Source: Hyphomicrobiales bacterium (GTDB taxonomy: Bacteria; Pseudomonadota; Alphaproteobacteria; Rhizobiales; Rhizobiaceae). Taken from it: 64,000 bases of DNA. Shown here in pieces: positions 56,062-64,000 of this stretch. The notes under the pieces are model-generated. The model was not told the origin of the DNA. It worked only from the letters and a program-made list of their open reading frames with translations, and made no database searches. Numbering within the stretch: the first letter of the stretch is position 1; every line of letters starts with the position of its first letter. Location of the stretch: contig UBXM01000004.1 in assembly GCA_900469445.1 (NCBI GenBank), positions 1 to 64,000 on the forward strand, in the 5' to 3' direction. The translations under genes and the position numbers were made by a program.

Positions 56062-56829
56062 ATGCCGAGCGTGCGCGCGATCATTCTCCTTGTCAGCAGC
56101 CTTGTCCTTGCCGTTTCTGTCTTCATCGCAGGCGTGGCCTTGACCGCCTATGCCGTCAGGGAGCCGGAACTGCATCATTTCGCGCACTTGGACACGCCCG
56201 ATCTTTGGACGTCGCAGCCTGTCGCGATCGACCGGTCCAGGCAAAGCTACGAGCGGATCGAGGCTGTACCCGTTCTGGCGTCGCTGCCGCCATCGGATGG
56301 CGATCCGCAGACCGCTGTAGCGCAGACCGAAGAGGCGGAGGGTGCAAAGCCGTCACCTGAGCTTGCTTCTGCAAATCCGCTTGCTGGTGATGACGCGACA
56401 GCTGCGGAAGCGGCGACAGCGCAGCCGCAAGCACTCGACCCTGCTCATGCCGAATGGTGTTACGGGCGCTATCGCTCCTATCGCATGGATGACAATAGCT
56501 ATCAGCCGTTTGGCGGAGGTCCGCGCCAGCAATGCCAGTCACCCTGGACGCCGATGACTGACGATATGCAGGCGAACGCAGGTCCTGACGGCGCTGAGTC
56601 GGACATCACCTTTGCAGTGACGTCCGACATGCCGGCCGAACAGGCGGGATTGTTTGCCGAGGATGTGCAGCAACATGCCTCAGCCGCCATGCCGCAGACG
56701 GTAGCCGCGCCGGTGGGCTCGCACGAGGAATGGTGCCACGATCGTTACCGTTCCTATCGTGTCAACGACAACAGCTATCAGCCCTTCGATGGCGGACCGC
56801 GCAGGCTCTGTCAGTCCCCCTACGGCTGA
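56062..56829 (+). CDS. membrane-anchored protein with two BA14K repeats
   Basis: A 255-residue protein with an N-terminal hydrophobic helix (residues 6-30) that acts as signal anchor, a variable Ala/Pro/Glu-rich spacer, and two BA14K domains at about 129-161 and 221-253. Each repeat has the pattern H-x-E-W-C...RYRSY...DNSYQPF-x-GGPR...CQSP, so each probably makes one disulfide. The BA14K protein of Brucella is an immunoreactive, lectin-like envelope protein. Most relatives have a single domain; the tandem is unusual. The tRNA-Lys lies upstream. Confidence 0.85.
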   Translation: MPSVRAIILLVSSLVLAVSVFIAGVALTAYAVREPELHHFAHLDTPDLWTSQPVAIDRSRQSYERIEAVPVLASLPPSDGDPQTAVAQTEEAEGAKPSPELASANPLAGDDATAAEAATAQPQALDPAHAEWCYGRYRSYRMDDNSYQPFGGGPRQQCQSPWTPMTDDMQANAGPDGAESDITFAVTSDMPAEQAGLFAEDVQQHASAAMPQTVAAPVGSHEEWCHDRYRSYRVNDNSYQPFDGGPRRLCQSPYG

Positions 56830-56843
56830 GACAATTTTCCGGT

Positions 56844-57779
56844 TTAACCGGCTTCGCGCATCAGTTGCCGGTTTTCTTCGACCTTCAGCGTCTGGACCCG
56901 TTTCGCAAGCCAATCCACCACGACGCGTACCTTGTTGCTGAGGTGACGGGTCTGCGGATAAACGATGTAGAGCGGGAAACTCTCGCAGGTCCAATCCGTC
57001 AGTATCGGCACGAGCTTGCCTTCCTGAACGGGCTTTTGCGCCATGAAACGCGGTACCTGTGCCACACCGACACCTGCCATGGCCGCATCGAGATAGGAGC
57101 GGGCGTCGTTGACCGAGACGATGTAGTTCGGATCGATTTCGATCTCTTCGTCACCCCTGCAAAAGGTCATCTGCATGATCTTGCCGGATGGCGCCTGCAG
57201 ATAGCCGACGCAGCGATGGCCTTCATTGAGGTCGTTCGGGTGGGCGGGTGTTCCCATCCTGTCCAGATAGAGCGGCGAGGCATAGGCTTGCATGCCGATC
57301 TCACCGACCTTGCGGACGATCAGTGACTGGTCGGTCGGGGTGCCGCCGCGAAGGGCGCAATCGACGTTTTCAGCGATGTAATCGACCAGCCGGTCGCCGA
57401 CGCCGATATCGAGCTTAATCAGCGGATAACGTTCATGAAATTCGCACAGGTGCGGGATGATCAGGAGGTCGGCGAAGGCGCCTGCCATTTCCAATCGGAC
57501 GCGGCCGCTGGGCTGCGTCTGGGACGTGGAGAGACTGCCGTCGAGCTCAGCGACGTCGGCGAGGATCTGGACCGCCCGTTCGTAATAGAGTGCGCCATCC
57601 GTCGTCACCATGACGCGCCGTGTCGTGCGGTTGAGAAGCGTGGTCTGCAGATGCGCTTCGAGCGCCTGCACCATGTTGGTGACGGTGGTTTTCGGGATGT
57701 TGAGCGTGGTTGCCGCGCGGGTGAAATTCCCGGTCTCTACGACCCTGACAAAGACGCGCATTGCCGACAGCTGATCCAT
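56844..57779 (-). CDS. LysR family transcriptional regulator
   Basis: A 311-residue LysR regulator. The winged helix-turn-helix spans about residues 1-60 (MDQLSAMRVFVRVVETGNFTRAA...VTNMVQALEAHL), followed by a LysR substrate domain resembling the DmlR/CrgA group. ATG 57777-57779 has AAGGAG at 7 nt. It is divergent from the hydrolase and RND efflux genes with 139 bp between starts, which makes them the likely targets. Confidence 0.93.
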   Translation of the reverse strand: MDQLSAMRVFVRVVETGNFTRAATTLNIPKTTVTNMVQALEAHLQTTLLNRTTRRVMVTTDGALYYERAVQILADVAELDGSLSTSQTQPSGRVRLEMAGAFADLLIIPHLCEFHERYPLIKLDIGVGDRLVDYIAENVDCALRGGTPTDQSLIVRKVGEIGMQAYASPLYLDRMGTPAHPNDLNEGHRCVGYLQAPSGKIMQMTFCRGDEEIEIDPNYIVSVNDARSYLDAAMAGVGVAQVPRFMAQKPVQEGKLVPILTDWTCESFPLYIVYPQTRHLSNKVRVVVDWLAKRVQTLKVEENRQLMREAG

Positions 57780-57918
57780 GGGATTCTCCTTGCGATGCGA
57801 TTATCCATGAATTTGGAAAAGTGTTGCCGATCGGAGCGTATTGCGCTTGCGATCTCGAACAATAATATCTGAATACGAAATCGCCGCAAGACCTGTGGCT
57901 GAAACGGTGGAAATTGTC

Positions 57919-58716
57919 ATGTCGCTGCGTTGGGAAACATTGGAGATCGATGGGCCTTGGAAGGCCTCTATCCCCGTGCGCATTCACAAGGGTAACGTAC
58001 AAGGCGGCAAGCCGCCGGTCGTGCTTTACCTGAAGGGCAATGCGTTTCAGGAACCCAGGCAGGGCGACACATCACTGCCGGTCGTCAATGCGCTCGAAGA
58101 AACGGGCGTCGTCGTGGTCGAGGCCGATTACGGCAGCGTATCGGGCAATGTGTTTCCGAAGGCGATGGAATGCGCGTTTCTGGCGCTCTATGGCCTGAGC
58201 CGCAAGCTCAACGAATTCGGCAAGGGCAAGTCGCCTCTGCTGATCGCCGGTGATGAAGCCGGCGGCAATGTCGCGGCAGGTGCTGCCCTGAAGGCGAGGG
58301 ACCAGATGCCCGGCCGGCTGGCCGGACAGGTTCTTCTGTCTCCCATGATCGATCCGATGATGACATCGGCTTCGATCCGGCAGGCGGACGAGATCGGCAT
58401 GCGTGAGCGCTGGTCGGACGGATGGAGCCACTATCTCGGCTCGGCCTGTTCCATGCAGCACCCTTACGCCGCGCCGTGCCTGTGTTCGCGGTTATCGGGT
58501 GTCGCACCGGCTCTGGTGATGACATCTGACGATGATCCACTTCGTGACGAAGCCCTCAGTTATGCGGGCAAGCTTTCCGAGGCTGGCGTCGATGTGACCA
58601 AACGTATTCTCCCGGCCGGCAGTGGCTGGACGGGATTGTATCATGGCGTTGGCGGAGCCTGGCTTGCCGGGCTTTGCTCCGAGTTTTCCACCTTCGTTCG
58701 TCATGTGACGAGCTGA
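57919..58716 (+). CDS. alpha/beta-hydrolase fold protein lacking Ser nucleophile
   Basis: A 265-residue protein of the hormone-sensitive-lipase-like group. The segment LLIAGDEAGGNVAAG aligns with the GDSAGG nucleophile elbow, but the Ser is Glu (E113, codon GAA). The oxyanion motif HGGG is replaced by YLKGNAF. The acid site (DDDPLRDEAL) and a His (LYHGVGG) remain. Esterase activity is therefore doubtful; it may bind a ligand or partner. ATG 57919 was chosen over an upstream reading. The RND adaptor follows after 63 nt in the same direction. Confidence 0.8.
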   Translation: MSLRWETLEIDGPWKASIPVRIHKGNVQGGKPPVVLYLKGNAFQEPRQGDTSLPVVNALEETGVVVVEADYGSVSGNVFPKAMECAFLALYGLSRKLNEFGKGKSPLLIAGDEAGGNVAAGAALKARDQMPGRLAGQVLLSPMIDPMMTSASIRQADEIGMRERWSDGWSHYLGSACSMQHPYAAPCLCSRLSGVAPALVMTSDDDPLRDEALSYAGKLSEAGVDVTKRILPAGSGWTGLYHGVGGAWLAGLCSEFSTFVRHVTS

Positions 58717-58779
58717 GGTCAGCATTTCAGAATTCAGAGTTTGGATGACAGTCCGCAATAGCGGCTGAAGGAGTTCATT

Positions 58780-59964
58780 ATGACAGCGAAGACACCCCGC
58801 TGGGCCCTGTTGGGCGCCGGCCTGACTGCCTCTGTGCTTTTTGCAGGCGCGGCCTTCTATTTCGACATGCCGAATGGCGCCAATGCCGCTTCGACTGCCG
58901 AGGCCGCCGCACCTGCCGCCATTCCGGTGACCGTCGCCACTGTGCAGCCCCGCAAGGTCGGCACCTGGCAGGAATTTTCCGGCCGTCTGGAAGCCGTGGA
59001 CCGCGTCGATGTGCGTCCACGCGTGGCAGGCGCCGTCCAGTCCGTTCATTTTCGCGAGGGTGGTCTGGTCAAGGCCGGTGACCTTCTGGTGACGCTTGAT
59101 CCGGAACCCTACATGGCGGCGGTCGCGGAAGCGGAAGGCCTGGTGTCCTCCGCCGAAGCAAAGCTTGCCTTTGCGGAAACTGAGCTTGAGCGTGGCAAGA
59201 CACTTCTGTCACGCAACACGATCTCGCAGAGCGATCTGGCTCAGCGGGAGAGCACGCAGCGCGAAGCCAAGGCCAATCTCCAGTCGGCCAAGGCCGCGCA
59301 GCGTGTGGCTGAGCTCAATCTCGGTTATACCGAGATCAAGGCTCCGATCGCCGGCCGTGTCGGCAGGATTGAGGTCACCGTCGGCAATCTGGTTGCCGGG
59401 GGATCCGCCTCGGCACCGCTGACGACGCTGGTTTCGGCCGATCCGATCTATGCAAGCTTCGATGCCGACGAACAGCTGGTCACCCGTACACTGGCGGAAC
59501 TTCCGCTGGTCGACGGTCAGCCGGCGATCGAGCAGGTGCCGGTCGAGATCGCAACGCTTGCACCGGGCGCTGAACCGATCAAGGGACATCTGCAGCTCAT
59601 CGACAATCAGGTCGCGGCCGGCACCGGCACGATCCGGGTGAGGGCGGTGTTCGGTAATCCGGGCGGGCGTTTGATCCCCGGCCAGTTCGTGCGGGTGCGC
59701 ATGGGCGAACCTCAGCCAATGGACCGTGTTCTCGTCAGCGAAAAGGCACTCGGCAATGACCAGGACAAGAAATTCGTCCTCGTGGTCGACGGCAAGAATA
59801 CCGTCGCCTACCGCCCGGTCGAACTGGGTGAAGCCATCGATGGCATGAGGATCGTCGAAAAGGGTCTGAATGCCGGCGACCGCATCATCGTCAACGGATT
59901 GCAGCGTGTGCGCCCCGGCGCAACGGTCGAGCCGCAGGACGAAGCGAAACTCGCCTCGAAGTAA
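58780..59964 (+). CDS. RND efflux periplasmic adaptor (AcrA/MexA family)
   Basis: A 394-residue membrane-fusion protein. An N-terminal hydrophobic anchor (about 10-28) lacks a lipobox Cys, so it is not a lipoprotein like AcrA. Lipoyl (VDVRPRVAGAV), hairpin (AEAEGLVSSAEAKLAFAET), beta-barrel and membrane-proximal domains follow in normal order. It joins the inner-membrane pump to an outer-membrane TolC-like channel, which is not encoded here. ATG follows AAGGAG. Confidence 0.95.
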   Translation: MTAKTPRWALLGAGLTASVLFAGAAFYFDMPNGANAASTAEAAAPAAIPVTVATVQPRKVGTWQEFSGRLEAVDRVDVRPRVAGAVQSVHFREGGLVKAGDLLVTLDPEPYMAAVAEAEGLVSSAEAKLAFAETELERGKTLLSRNTISQSDLAQRESTQREAKANLQSAKAAQRVAELNLGYTEIKAPIAGRVGRIEVTVGNLVAGGSASAPLTTLVSADPIYASFDADEQLVTRTLAELPLVDGQPAIEQVPVEIATLAPGAEPIKGHLQLIDNQVAAGTGTIRVRAVFGNPGGRLIPGQFVRVRMGEPQPMDRVLVSEKALGNDQDKKFVLVVDGKNTVAYRPVELGEAIDGMRIVEKGLNAGDRIIVNGLQRVRPGATVEPQDEAKLASK

Positions 59965-60083
59965 CGATCGGGCCGGCTGAACGGCCCTTCCAAAACTGAA
60001 CCAATCGATCGCCCGCGGCAGTGTGCTGCGGGCGCAAGGGCAGCCTATGCCCTGAACGTCGCCCAGGAGAGAGGGCTTTCAAG

Positions 60084-63000
60084 ATGAACATATCCCGCTT
60101 CTTTATCGACCGGCCGGTGTTTGCCGCGGTCCTTTCCGTCCTCATCGTCGTTGCCGGCCTGCTCGGCCTGCGCGCGCTGCCGATCTCGGAATATCCGAAT
60201 GTCGTGCCGCCATCCGTGGTGGTGAAGGCGACCTATCCGGGTGCGAACCCCAAGGTGATCGCCGAAACCGTCGCCACGCCGCTCGAAGAGCAGATCAACG
60301 GCGTCGAGGACATGCTCTACATGTCCAGCCAGGCAACGTCCGACGGCGTCATGACGCTGACGGTCACCTTCAAGCTCGGCACCGATCCCGACAAGGCGCA
60401 GCAGCTGGTGCAGAACCGCGTCAGCCAGGCGGAACCACGCCTGCCGACCGAAGTGCGCGCGCTCGGCATCACGACGGTGAAAAGCTCGCCGGACTTCATC
60501 ATGGTGGTCAATCTGGTTTCAGATGCCGACCGTTATGACCTGACCTATCTGCGCAACTATGCGACGCTCAACATCAAGGATCGTCTGGCCCGTATCGAAG
60601 GTGTCGGCCAGGTGCAGATTTTTGGTGCCGGCGATTATTCGATGCGTATCTGGATCGATCCGCAGAAGGCCGCAGCGCTTTCGCTGGCCGCCAGCGATAT
60701 CACCGAATCCATCCGCGGACAGAACGTGCAGGCGGCAGCCGGTACGATCGGCGCATCGCCGTCGCTCAAGGGCGTCGACCTGCAATTGAACGTCAATGCG
60801 CAGGGCCGCCTGACGACACCGGAAGAGTTCGGCAATATCATCGTCAAGACCGGCGCAAACGGCGAAATCACCCGTCTGCGCGACGTTGCCCGTATCGAAC
60901 TCGGCGCTGCCGATTATTCGCTGCGCTCGCTTCTCGACGGTCAGCCGGCCGTGGCCATTCCGGTCCTGCAGGCTCCTGGTTCGAATGCAATCGAGATCGC
61001 CGATCAGGTTCGCTCCACCATGGACGAGCTGCAGAAGGCGATGCCGGAAGGCGTGAAATACGAGATCGTCTATGACACGACCAAGTTCGTGCGGTCTTCT
61101 ATCGAGAAGGTCATCGACACGCTTCTGGAAGCCGTGGCGCTCGTCGTTCTCGTCGTCATCATCTTCCTGCAGACCTGGCGCGCCTCGATCATTCCGCTGA
61201 TCGCGGTTCCGGTCTCGGTCATCGGCACGTTTGCGGTCATGTATGCCTTCGGCTTCTCGATCAACGCGCTGACCCTGTTCGGGCTGGTGCTGGCGATCGG
61301 TATCGTCGTCGACGATGCGATCGTGGTCGTCGAAAACGTCGAGAGAAACATCGAGAACGGCCTAAGTCCCCGTGAGGCGACTTACAAGGCGATGAGCGAA
61401 GTATCGGGTCCGATCATCGCGATCGCGCTGGTTCTGGTCGCGGTCTTCGTACCGCTTGCCTTCATCACCGGCCTGTCGGGGCAGTTCTATCGCCAGTTCG
61501 CGCTGACGATCGCCATCTCGACGGTTATTTCCGCGATCAACTCGCTGACGCTGTCTCCGGCTCTGGCGGCTCTTCTTCTGAAGGATCACCATGCGCCGAA
61601 GGACTGGCTGACACGCGGCATGGACAAGGTCTTCGGCTGGTTCTTCCGTGGCTTCAACCGGGGTTTCGGCAAGGCAGCCAATGGTTACGGCCGCTCCGTC
61701 GGCGGGCTTTTGTCGCGCAAGAGCATCGTCATGGTGATCTACCTGGCGCTGGTCGGTGCGACCTATGGGATGTTCAGTGCCGTGCCGGGCGGTTTCGTGC
61801 CGGCGCAGGACAAGCAGTATCTGATCGGCTTTGCCCAGCTTCCAGACGGTGCGACCCTCGACCGGACGGAAGACGTGATCAAGCGGATGAGCGATATCGC
61901 CATGGAACAGCCGGGCGTCGAACATGCGATCGCCTTCCCGGGCCTGTCGATCAACGGTTTCACCATCGGCTCCAACTCGGGCATCGTGTTCGCCGTGCTT
62001 GACGATTTCGACAAGCGCAAGACGCCTGAACTTTCGGGCGGTGCCATCGCGATGGCGCTGAACCAGAAATATGCCGGCATCCAGGATGCGTTCATCGCCA
62101 TGTTCCCGCCGCCGCCGGTCAACGGTCTCGGCACGACGGGCGGCTTCAAGCTGCAGATCGAGGATCGGGCCGGCTACGGTTACGAGGCTCTCGACGAGGC
62201 AACCAAGGCTGTTATGGCAAAGGCTATGGCTGCACCGGAACTGACGGGCGTGTTCTCGAGCTTCCAGATCAACGTGCCGCAGCTTTATGCAGACCTCGAT
62301 CGTGCTCGTGCCGAACAGCTCGGTGTCTCGGTGCAGGATGTGTTCGAAACGCTGCAGATCTATCTCGGTTCGCTCTATGTGAACGACTTCAACGCCTTCG
62401 GCCGCACCTACAGCGTCCGGGTTCAGGCGGATGCGCAGTATCGCGCCAAGGCCGAGGATATCGGCCAGCTGAAGGTCCGTTCGCAATCGGGCGAGATGAT
62501 CCCGCTCTCGGCACTGTTGAAGGTCGATGCATCGGCAGGTCCGGAACGGACGACCCGTTACAACGGCTTCCTGTCGTCGGATATCAACGGCGCTCCGGCA
62601 CCGGGCTATTCGTCCGGTCAGGCGGAAGCGGCGATCACCAAGATCCTGGCGGAAACGCTGCCCTCGGGTATCGATTTCGAATGGACGGACCTGACCTACC
62701 AGCAGATCCTTGCCGGCAATTCGAGCCTCATCGTCTTTCCGCTCGCCCTGCTGCTCGTCTATCTCGTGCTGGCTGCCCAGTATGAGAGCCTGACACTGCC
62801 GATCGCGATCATCATGATCGTGCCGATGGGTGTCTTGGCAGCGCTGACGGGCGTGTGGCTGACCGGCGGCGACAACAACATCTTCACCCAGATAGGATTG
62901 GTGGTGTTGGTGGGACTATCGGCAAAGAACGCGATCCTGATCGTGGAATTTGCCCGCGAACTCGAACTTGCCGGAAGGAAGCCCTTCGAGGCTGCGGTCG

Positions 63001-63266
63001 AGGCAAGCCGGTTGCGCCTTCGCCCGATCCTGATGACGTCGATGGCGTTCATCATGGGCGTGGTGCCGCTGGTGATCTCGACCGGTGCGGGTGCGGAAAT
63101 GCGTGCCGCCATGGGGGTTGCCGTCTTCTCCGGCATGATCGGCGTCACCTTCTTCGGCATCTTCATGACGCCGGTCTTCTACATGCTGGCGCGAGCCATG
63201 ACGGGCAACCGTCCGCTGCGCCACCATAATACCGAGGTTGCGCCTGCTCTTTCCCCGGCAGAGTAG
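60084..63266 (+). CDS. RND efflux permease, HAE1 (AcrB/MexF) family
   Basis: A 1060-residue proton-driven multidrug pump with twelve helices and two large periplasmic loops. MNISRFFIDRPVFAAVLS is the usual N-terminus. The proton relay is intact: a D-D pair in GIVVDDAIVVVENVER of helix 4 and the Lys in LSAKNAILIVEFA of helix 10. The sequence is closest in style to MexF/BepE-type pumps. It starts 119 nt after the adaptor. The LysR regulator upstream of the cluster probably controls it. Confidence 0.97.
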   Translation: MNISRFFIDRPVFAAVLSVLIVVAGLLGLRALPISEYPNVVPPSVVVKATYPGANPKVIAETVATPLEEQINGVEDMLYMSSQATSDGVMTLTVTFKLGTDPDKAQQLVQNRVSQAEPRLPTEVRALGITTVKSSPDFIMVVNLVSDADRYDLTYLRNYATLNIKDRLARIEGVGQVQIFGAGDYSMRIWIDPQKAAALSLAASDITESIRGQNVQAAAGTIGASPSLKGVDLQLNVNAQGRLTTPEEFGNIIVKTGANGEITRLRDVARIELGAADYSLRSLLDGQPAVAIPVLQAPGSNAIEIADQVRSTMDELQKAMPEGVKYEIVYDTTKFVRSSIEKVIDTLLEAVALVVLVVIIFLQTWRASIIPLIAVPVSVIGTFAVMYAFGFSINALTLFGLVLAIGIVVDDAIVVVENVERNIENGLSPREATYKAMSEVSGPIIAIALVLVAVFVPLAFITGLSGQFYRQFALTIAISTVISAINSLTLSPALAALLLKDHHAPKDWLTRGMDKVFGWFFRGFNRGFGKAANGYGRSVGGLLSRKSIVMVIYLALVGATYGMFSAVPGGFVPAQDKQYLIGFAQLPDGATLDRTEDVIKRMSDIAMEQPGVEHAIAFPGLSINGFTIGSNSGIVFAVLDDFDKRKTPELSGGAIAMALNQKYAGIQDAFIAMFPPPPVNGLGTTGGFKLQIEDRAGYGYEALDEATKAVMAKAMAAPELTGVFSSFQINVPQLYADLDRARAEQLGVSVQDVFETLQIYLGSLYVNDFNAFGRTYSVRVQADAQYRAKAEDIGQLKVRSQSGEMIPLSALLKVDASAGPERTTRYNGFLSSDINGAPAPGYSSGQAEAAITKILAETLPSGIDFEWTDLTYQQILAGNSSLIVFPLALLLVYLVLAAQYESLTLPIAIIMIVPMGVLAALTGVWLTGGDNNIFTQIGLVVLVGLSAKNAILIVEFARELELAGRKPFEAAVEASRLRLRPILMTSMAFIMGVVPLVISTGAGAEMRAAMGVAVFSGMIGVTFFGIFMTPVFYMLARAMTGNRPLRHHNTEVAPALSPAE

Positions 63267-63314
63267 GCAGCATGGCCGCGCGGACCGCTCTCTCCGTCCG
63301 CGCGGCATTTCATC

Positions 63315-64000
63315 TCAGAGCATTCCGCCGTCGATGACCAGCGTTTGCGCGGTCATGGCGGCGGAGGCGTCTGAAGCCAGGAAAAGGCAGGGACCGACCA
63401 GGTCTGTGCCGTCGAGGGTTCGTTTCAGGCATTGCCGGGAAAGCATCGCGGCGATGCTTTCCTTCGTCAGCCACAGGCGTTTCTGTCTTTCGGTGATGAT
63501 CATTCCGGGCAGGATTGCGTTGACGCGGATCCCTTCGGGGCCGAGCTTTCCGGCAAGGCTTTTCGTCAGTCCGATGATGGCGGCCTTGGCGGTCGTATAG
63601 GCCGGCATGTTGCCGGTGTTGAGCAGGTAGGAGATCGACGAGAAATTGACGATCGCGCCGCTGCCGGCCTCTCGGATGAACGGCACGGCCGCCTGCGAAA
63701 CGAAGAACATCTGCTTCAGGTTGATCGCCTGGCTTTTGTCCCAATAGTCTTCGGTAATATCCTCCAGACTGCGCCTGTCATCCCATCCGGCATTGTTGAC
63801 CAGAACCGACAACGAACCGAGACGCTCTGCTGCGTCGCGGACTGCCGCCTGGGCTTCCTCCACGCTTGATAGATCTGCCCGGATGAACAGAGGCTTGTGG
63901 CTTGCGTCCTTTGCCAATTGTTCGACCAGCGCGAGGCTCGGTTCTACCGCGATGTCGATAAAGGCGACCTTGGCGCCCTGTTTGGCAAAAGCTTCGACCA
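63315..64000 (-). CDS. SDR family oxidoreductase, 5' end beyond window
   Basis: At least 228 residues of a classical short-chain dehydrogenase; the coding frame is still open at base 64000, so the N-terminal TGxxxGIG loop is outside. Visible are LVNNAGWDDRRSLEDI (NNAG), the catalytic Ser in NFSSISYLL, Y-x3-K in AYTTAKAA, and a C-terminal segment VIDGGML. It oxidises or reduces a sugar or alcohol with NAD(P). It converges on the RND permease gene. Confidence 0.92.
   Translation of the reverse strand, partial: VEAFAKQGAKVAFIDIAVEPSLALVEQLAKDASHKPLFIRADLSSVEEAQAAVRDAAERLGSLSVLVNNAGWDDRRSLEDITEDYWDKSQAINLKQMFFVSQAAVPFIREAGSGAIVNFSSISYLLNTGNMPAYTTAKAAIIGLTKSLAGKLGPEGIRVNAILPGMIITERQKRLWLTKESIAAMLSRQCLKRTLDGTDLVGPCLFLASDASAAMTAQTLVIDGGML

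Noticed and set aside
56129..56825. Tandem repeat region or CRISPR-like array
   Set aside because: The repeated segments are two in-frame BA14K domains of one protein, not short DNA repeats with spacers.

Overview
The window reads as a chromosomal segment of an alphaproteobacterium of the Rhizobiales, most likely the Rhizobium/Agrobacterium lineage. The evidence is the GC-rich coding pattern, the purB / zeta-inhibitor (DUF1476) / purC / purS / purQ / purL / bolA / grxD layout, and typical rhizobial families (BA14K, IalB, DUF1127, DUF3971, UPF0303). There are also two copies of a short palindromic intergenic repeat that I recall from Rhizobium genomes. I see no insertion sequence, prophage, rRNA or CRISPR array. 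One tRNA (Lys, anticodon CTT) is present. The last gene runs off the right edge.

Layout. 1-740 holds no gene I can support, only hairpins and repeat-like sequence. 741-6766 holds a DMT exporter, a DsbA/FrnE-like oxidoreductase following a family-5 (YejA-like) peptide-binding protein, an IalB-family secreted protein and a Bcr/CflA exporter. 6842-20109 is the housekeeping core, read mostly on the minus strand: rpe and purB; purC, purS, a small coiled-coil gene, a frameshifted small gene and purQ; then purL, bolA, a basic small protein and grxD. Inserted among these are a MocR regulator with a divergent DUF1127 gene, a lipoprotein, the F1-ATPase inhibitor zeta subunit, a PAS-PAS-PAS-GGDEF protein and a small serine hydrolase.

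20166-33548 carries a branched-chain-type binding protein, an XdhC plus molybdopterin-binding/MobA-like fusion pair for molybdenum-hydroxylase maturation, TfoX, a DEAD-box helicase overlapping a Nudix gene, an M23 peptidase, tyrS, a large DUF3971/AsmA-like protein and a Bcp peroxiredoxin. 33615-40862 carries a TerC protein behind a candidate yybP-ykoY (Mn2+) riboswitch, a single-domain response regulator, an FMN reductase, UPF0303, a GlsB-like protein, an MscS channel, and a twin-receiver protein followed by a degenerate GGDEF protein.

40942-55702 is a set of regulator/target pairs: NmrA-type reductase with HxlR, alcohol dehydrogenase with AraC, and TetR with ilvC. It also holds fucU, an aminotransferase, a three-gene Fe3+-type ABC transporter followed by a nuclease/phosphatase and a Nudix-like gene, and PhzF. 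55798-64000 holds tRNA-Lys, a double-BA14K protein, a LysR regulator divergent from a nucleophile-less alpha/beta-hydrolase and an RND efflux pair, and a partial SDR gene.

Most of the window is ordinary core genome. I found no clearly new multi-gene system. The most interesting points are: the split twin-receiver/degenerate-GGDEF pair; the hydrolase without serine nucleophile or oxyanion motif upstream of an RND pump; an alcohol dehydrogenase that lost half of its structural-zinc ligands; a 5-bp tandem duplication that breaks a small gene between purS and purQ; a 21-bp-period direct repeat between adh and araC; a palindrome overlapping a near-leaderless mocR promoter; and the candidate TerC riboswitch. 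All calls rest on reading the sequence and on knowledge of families; no database search was run.
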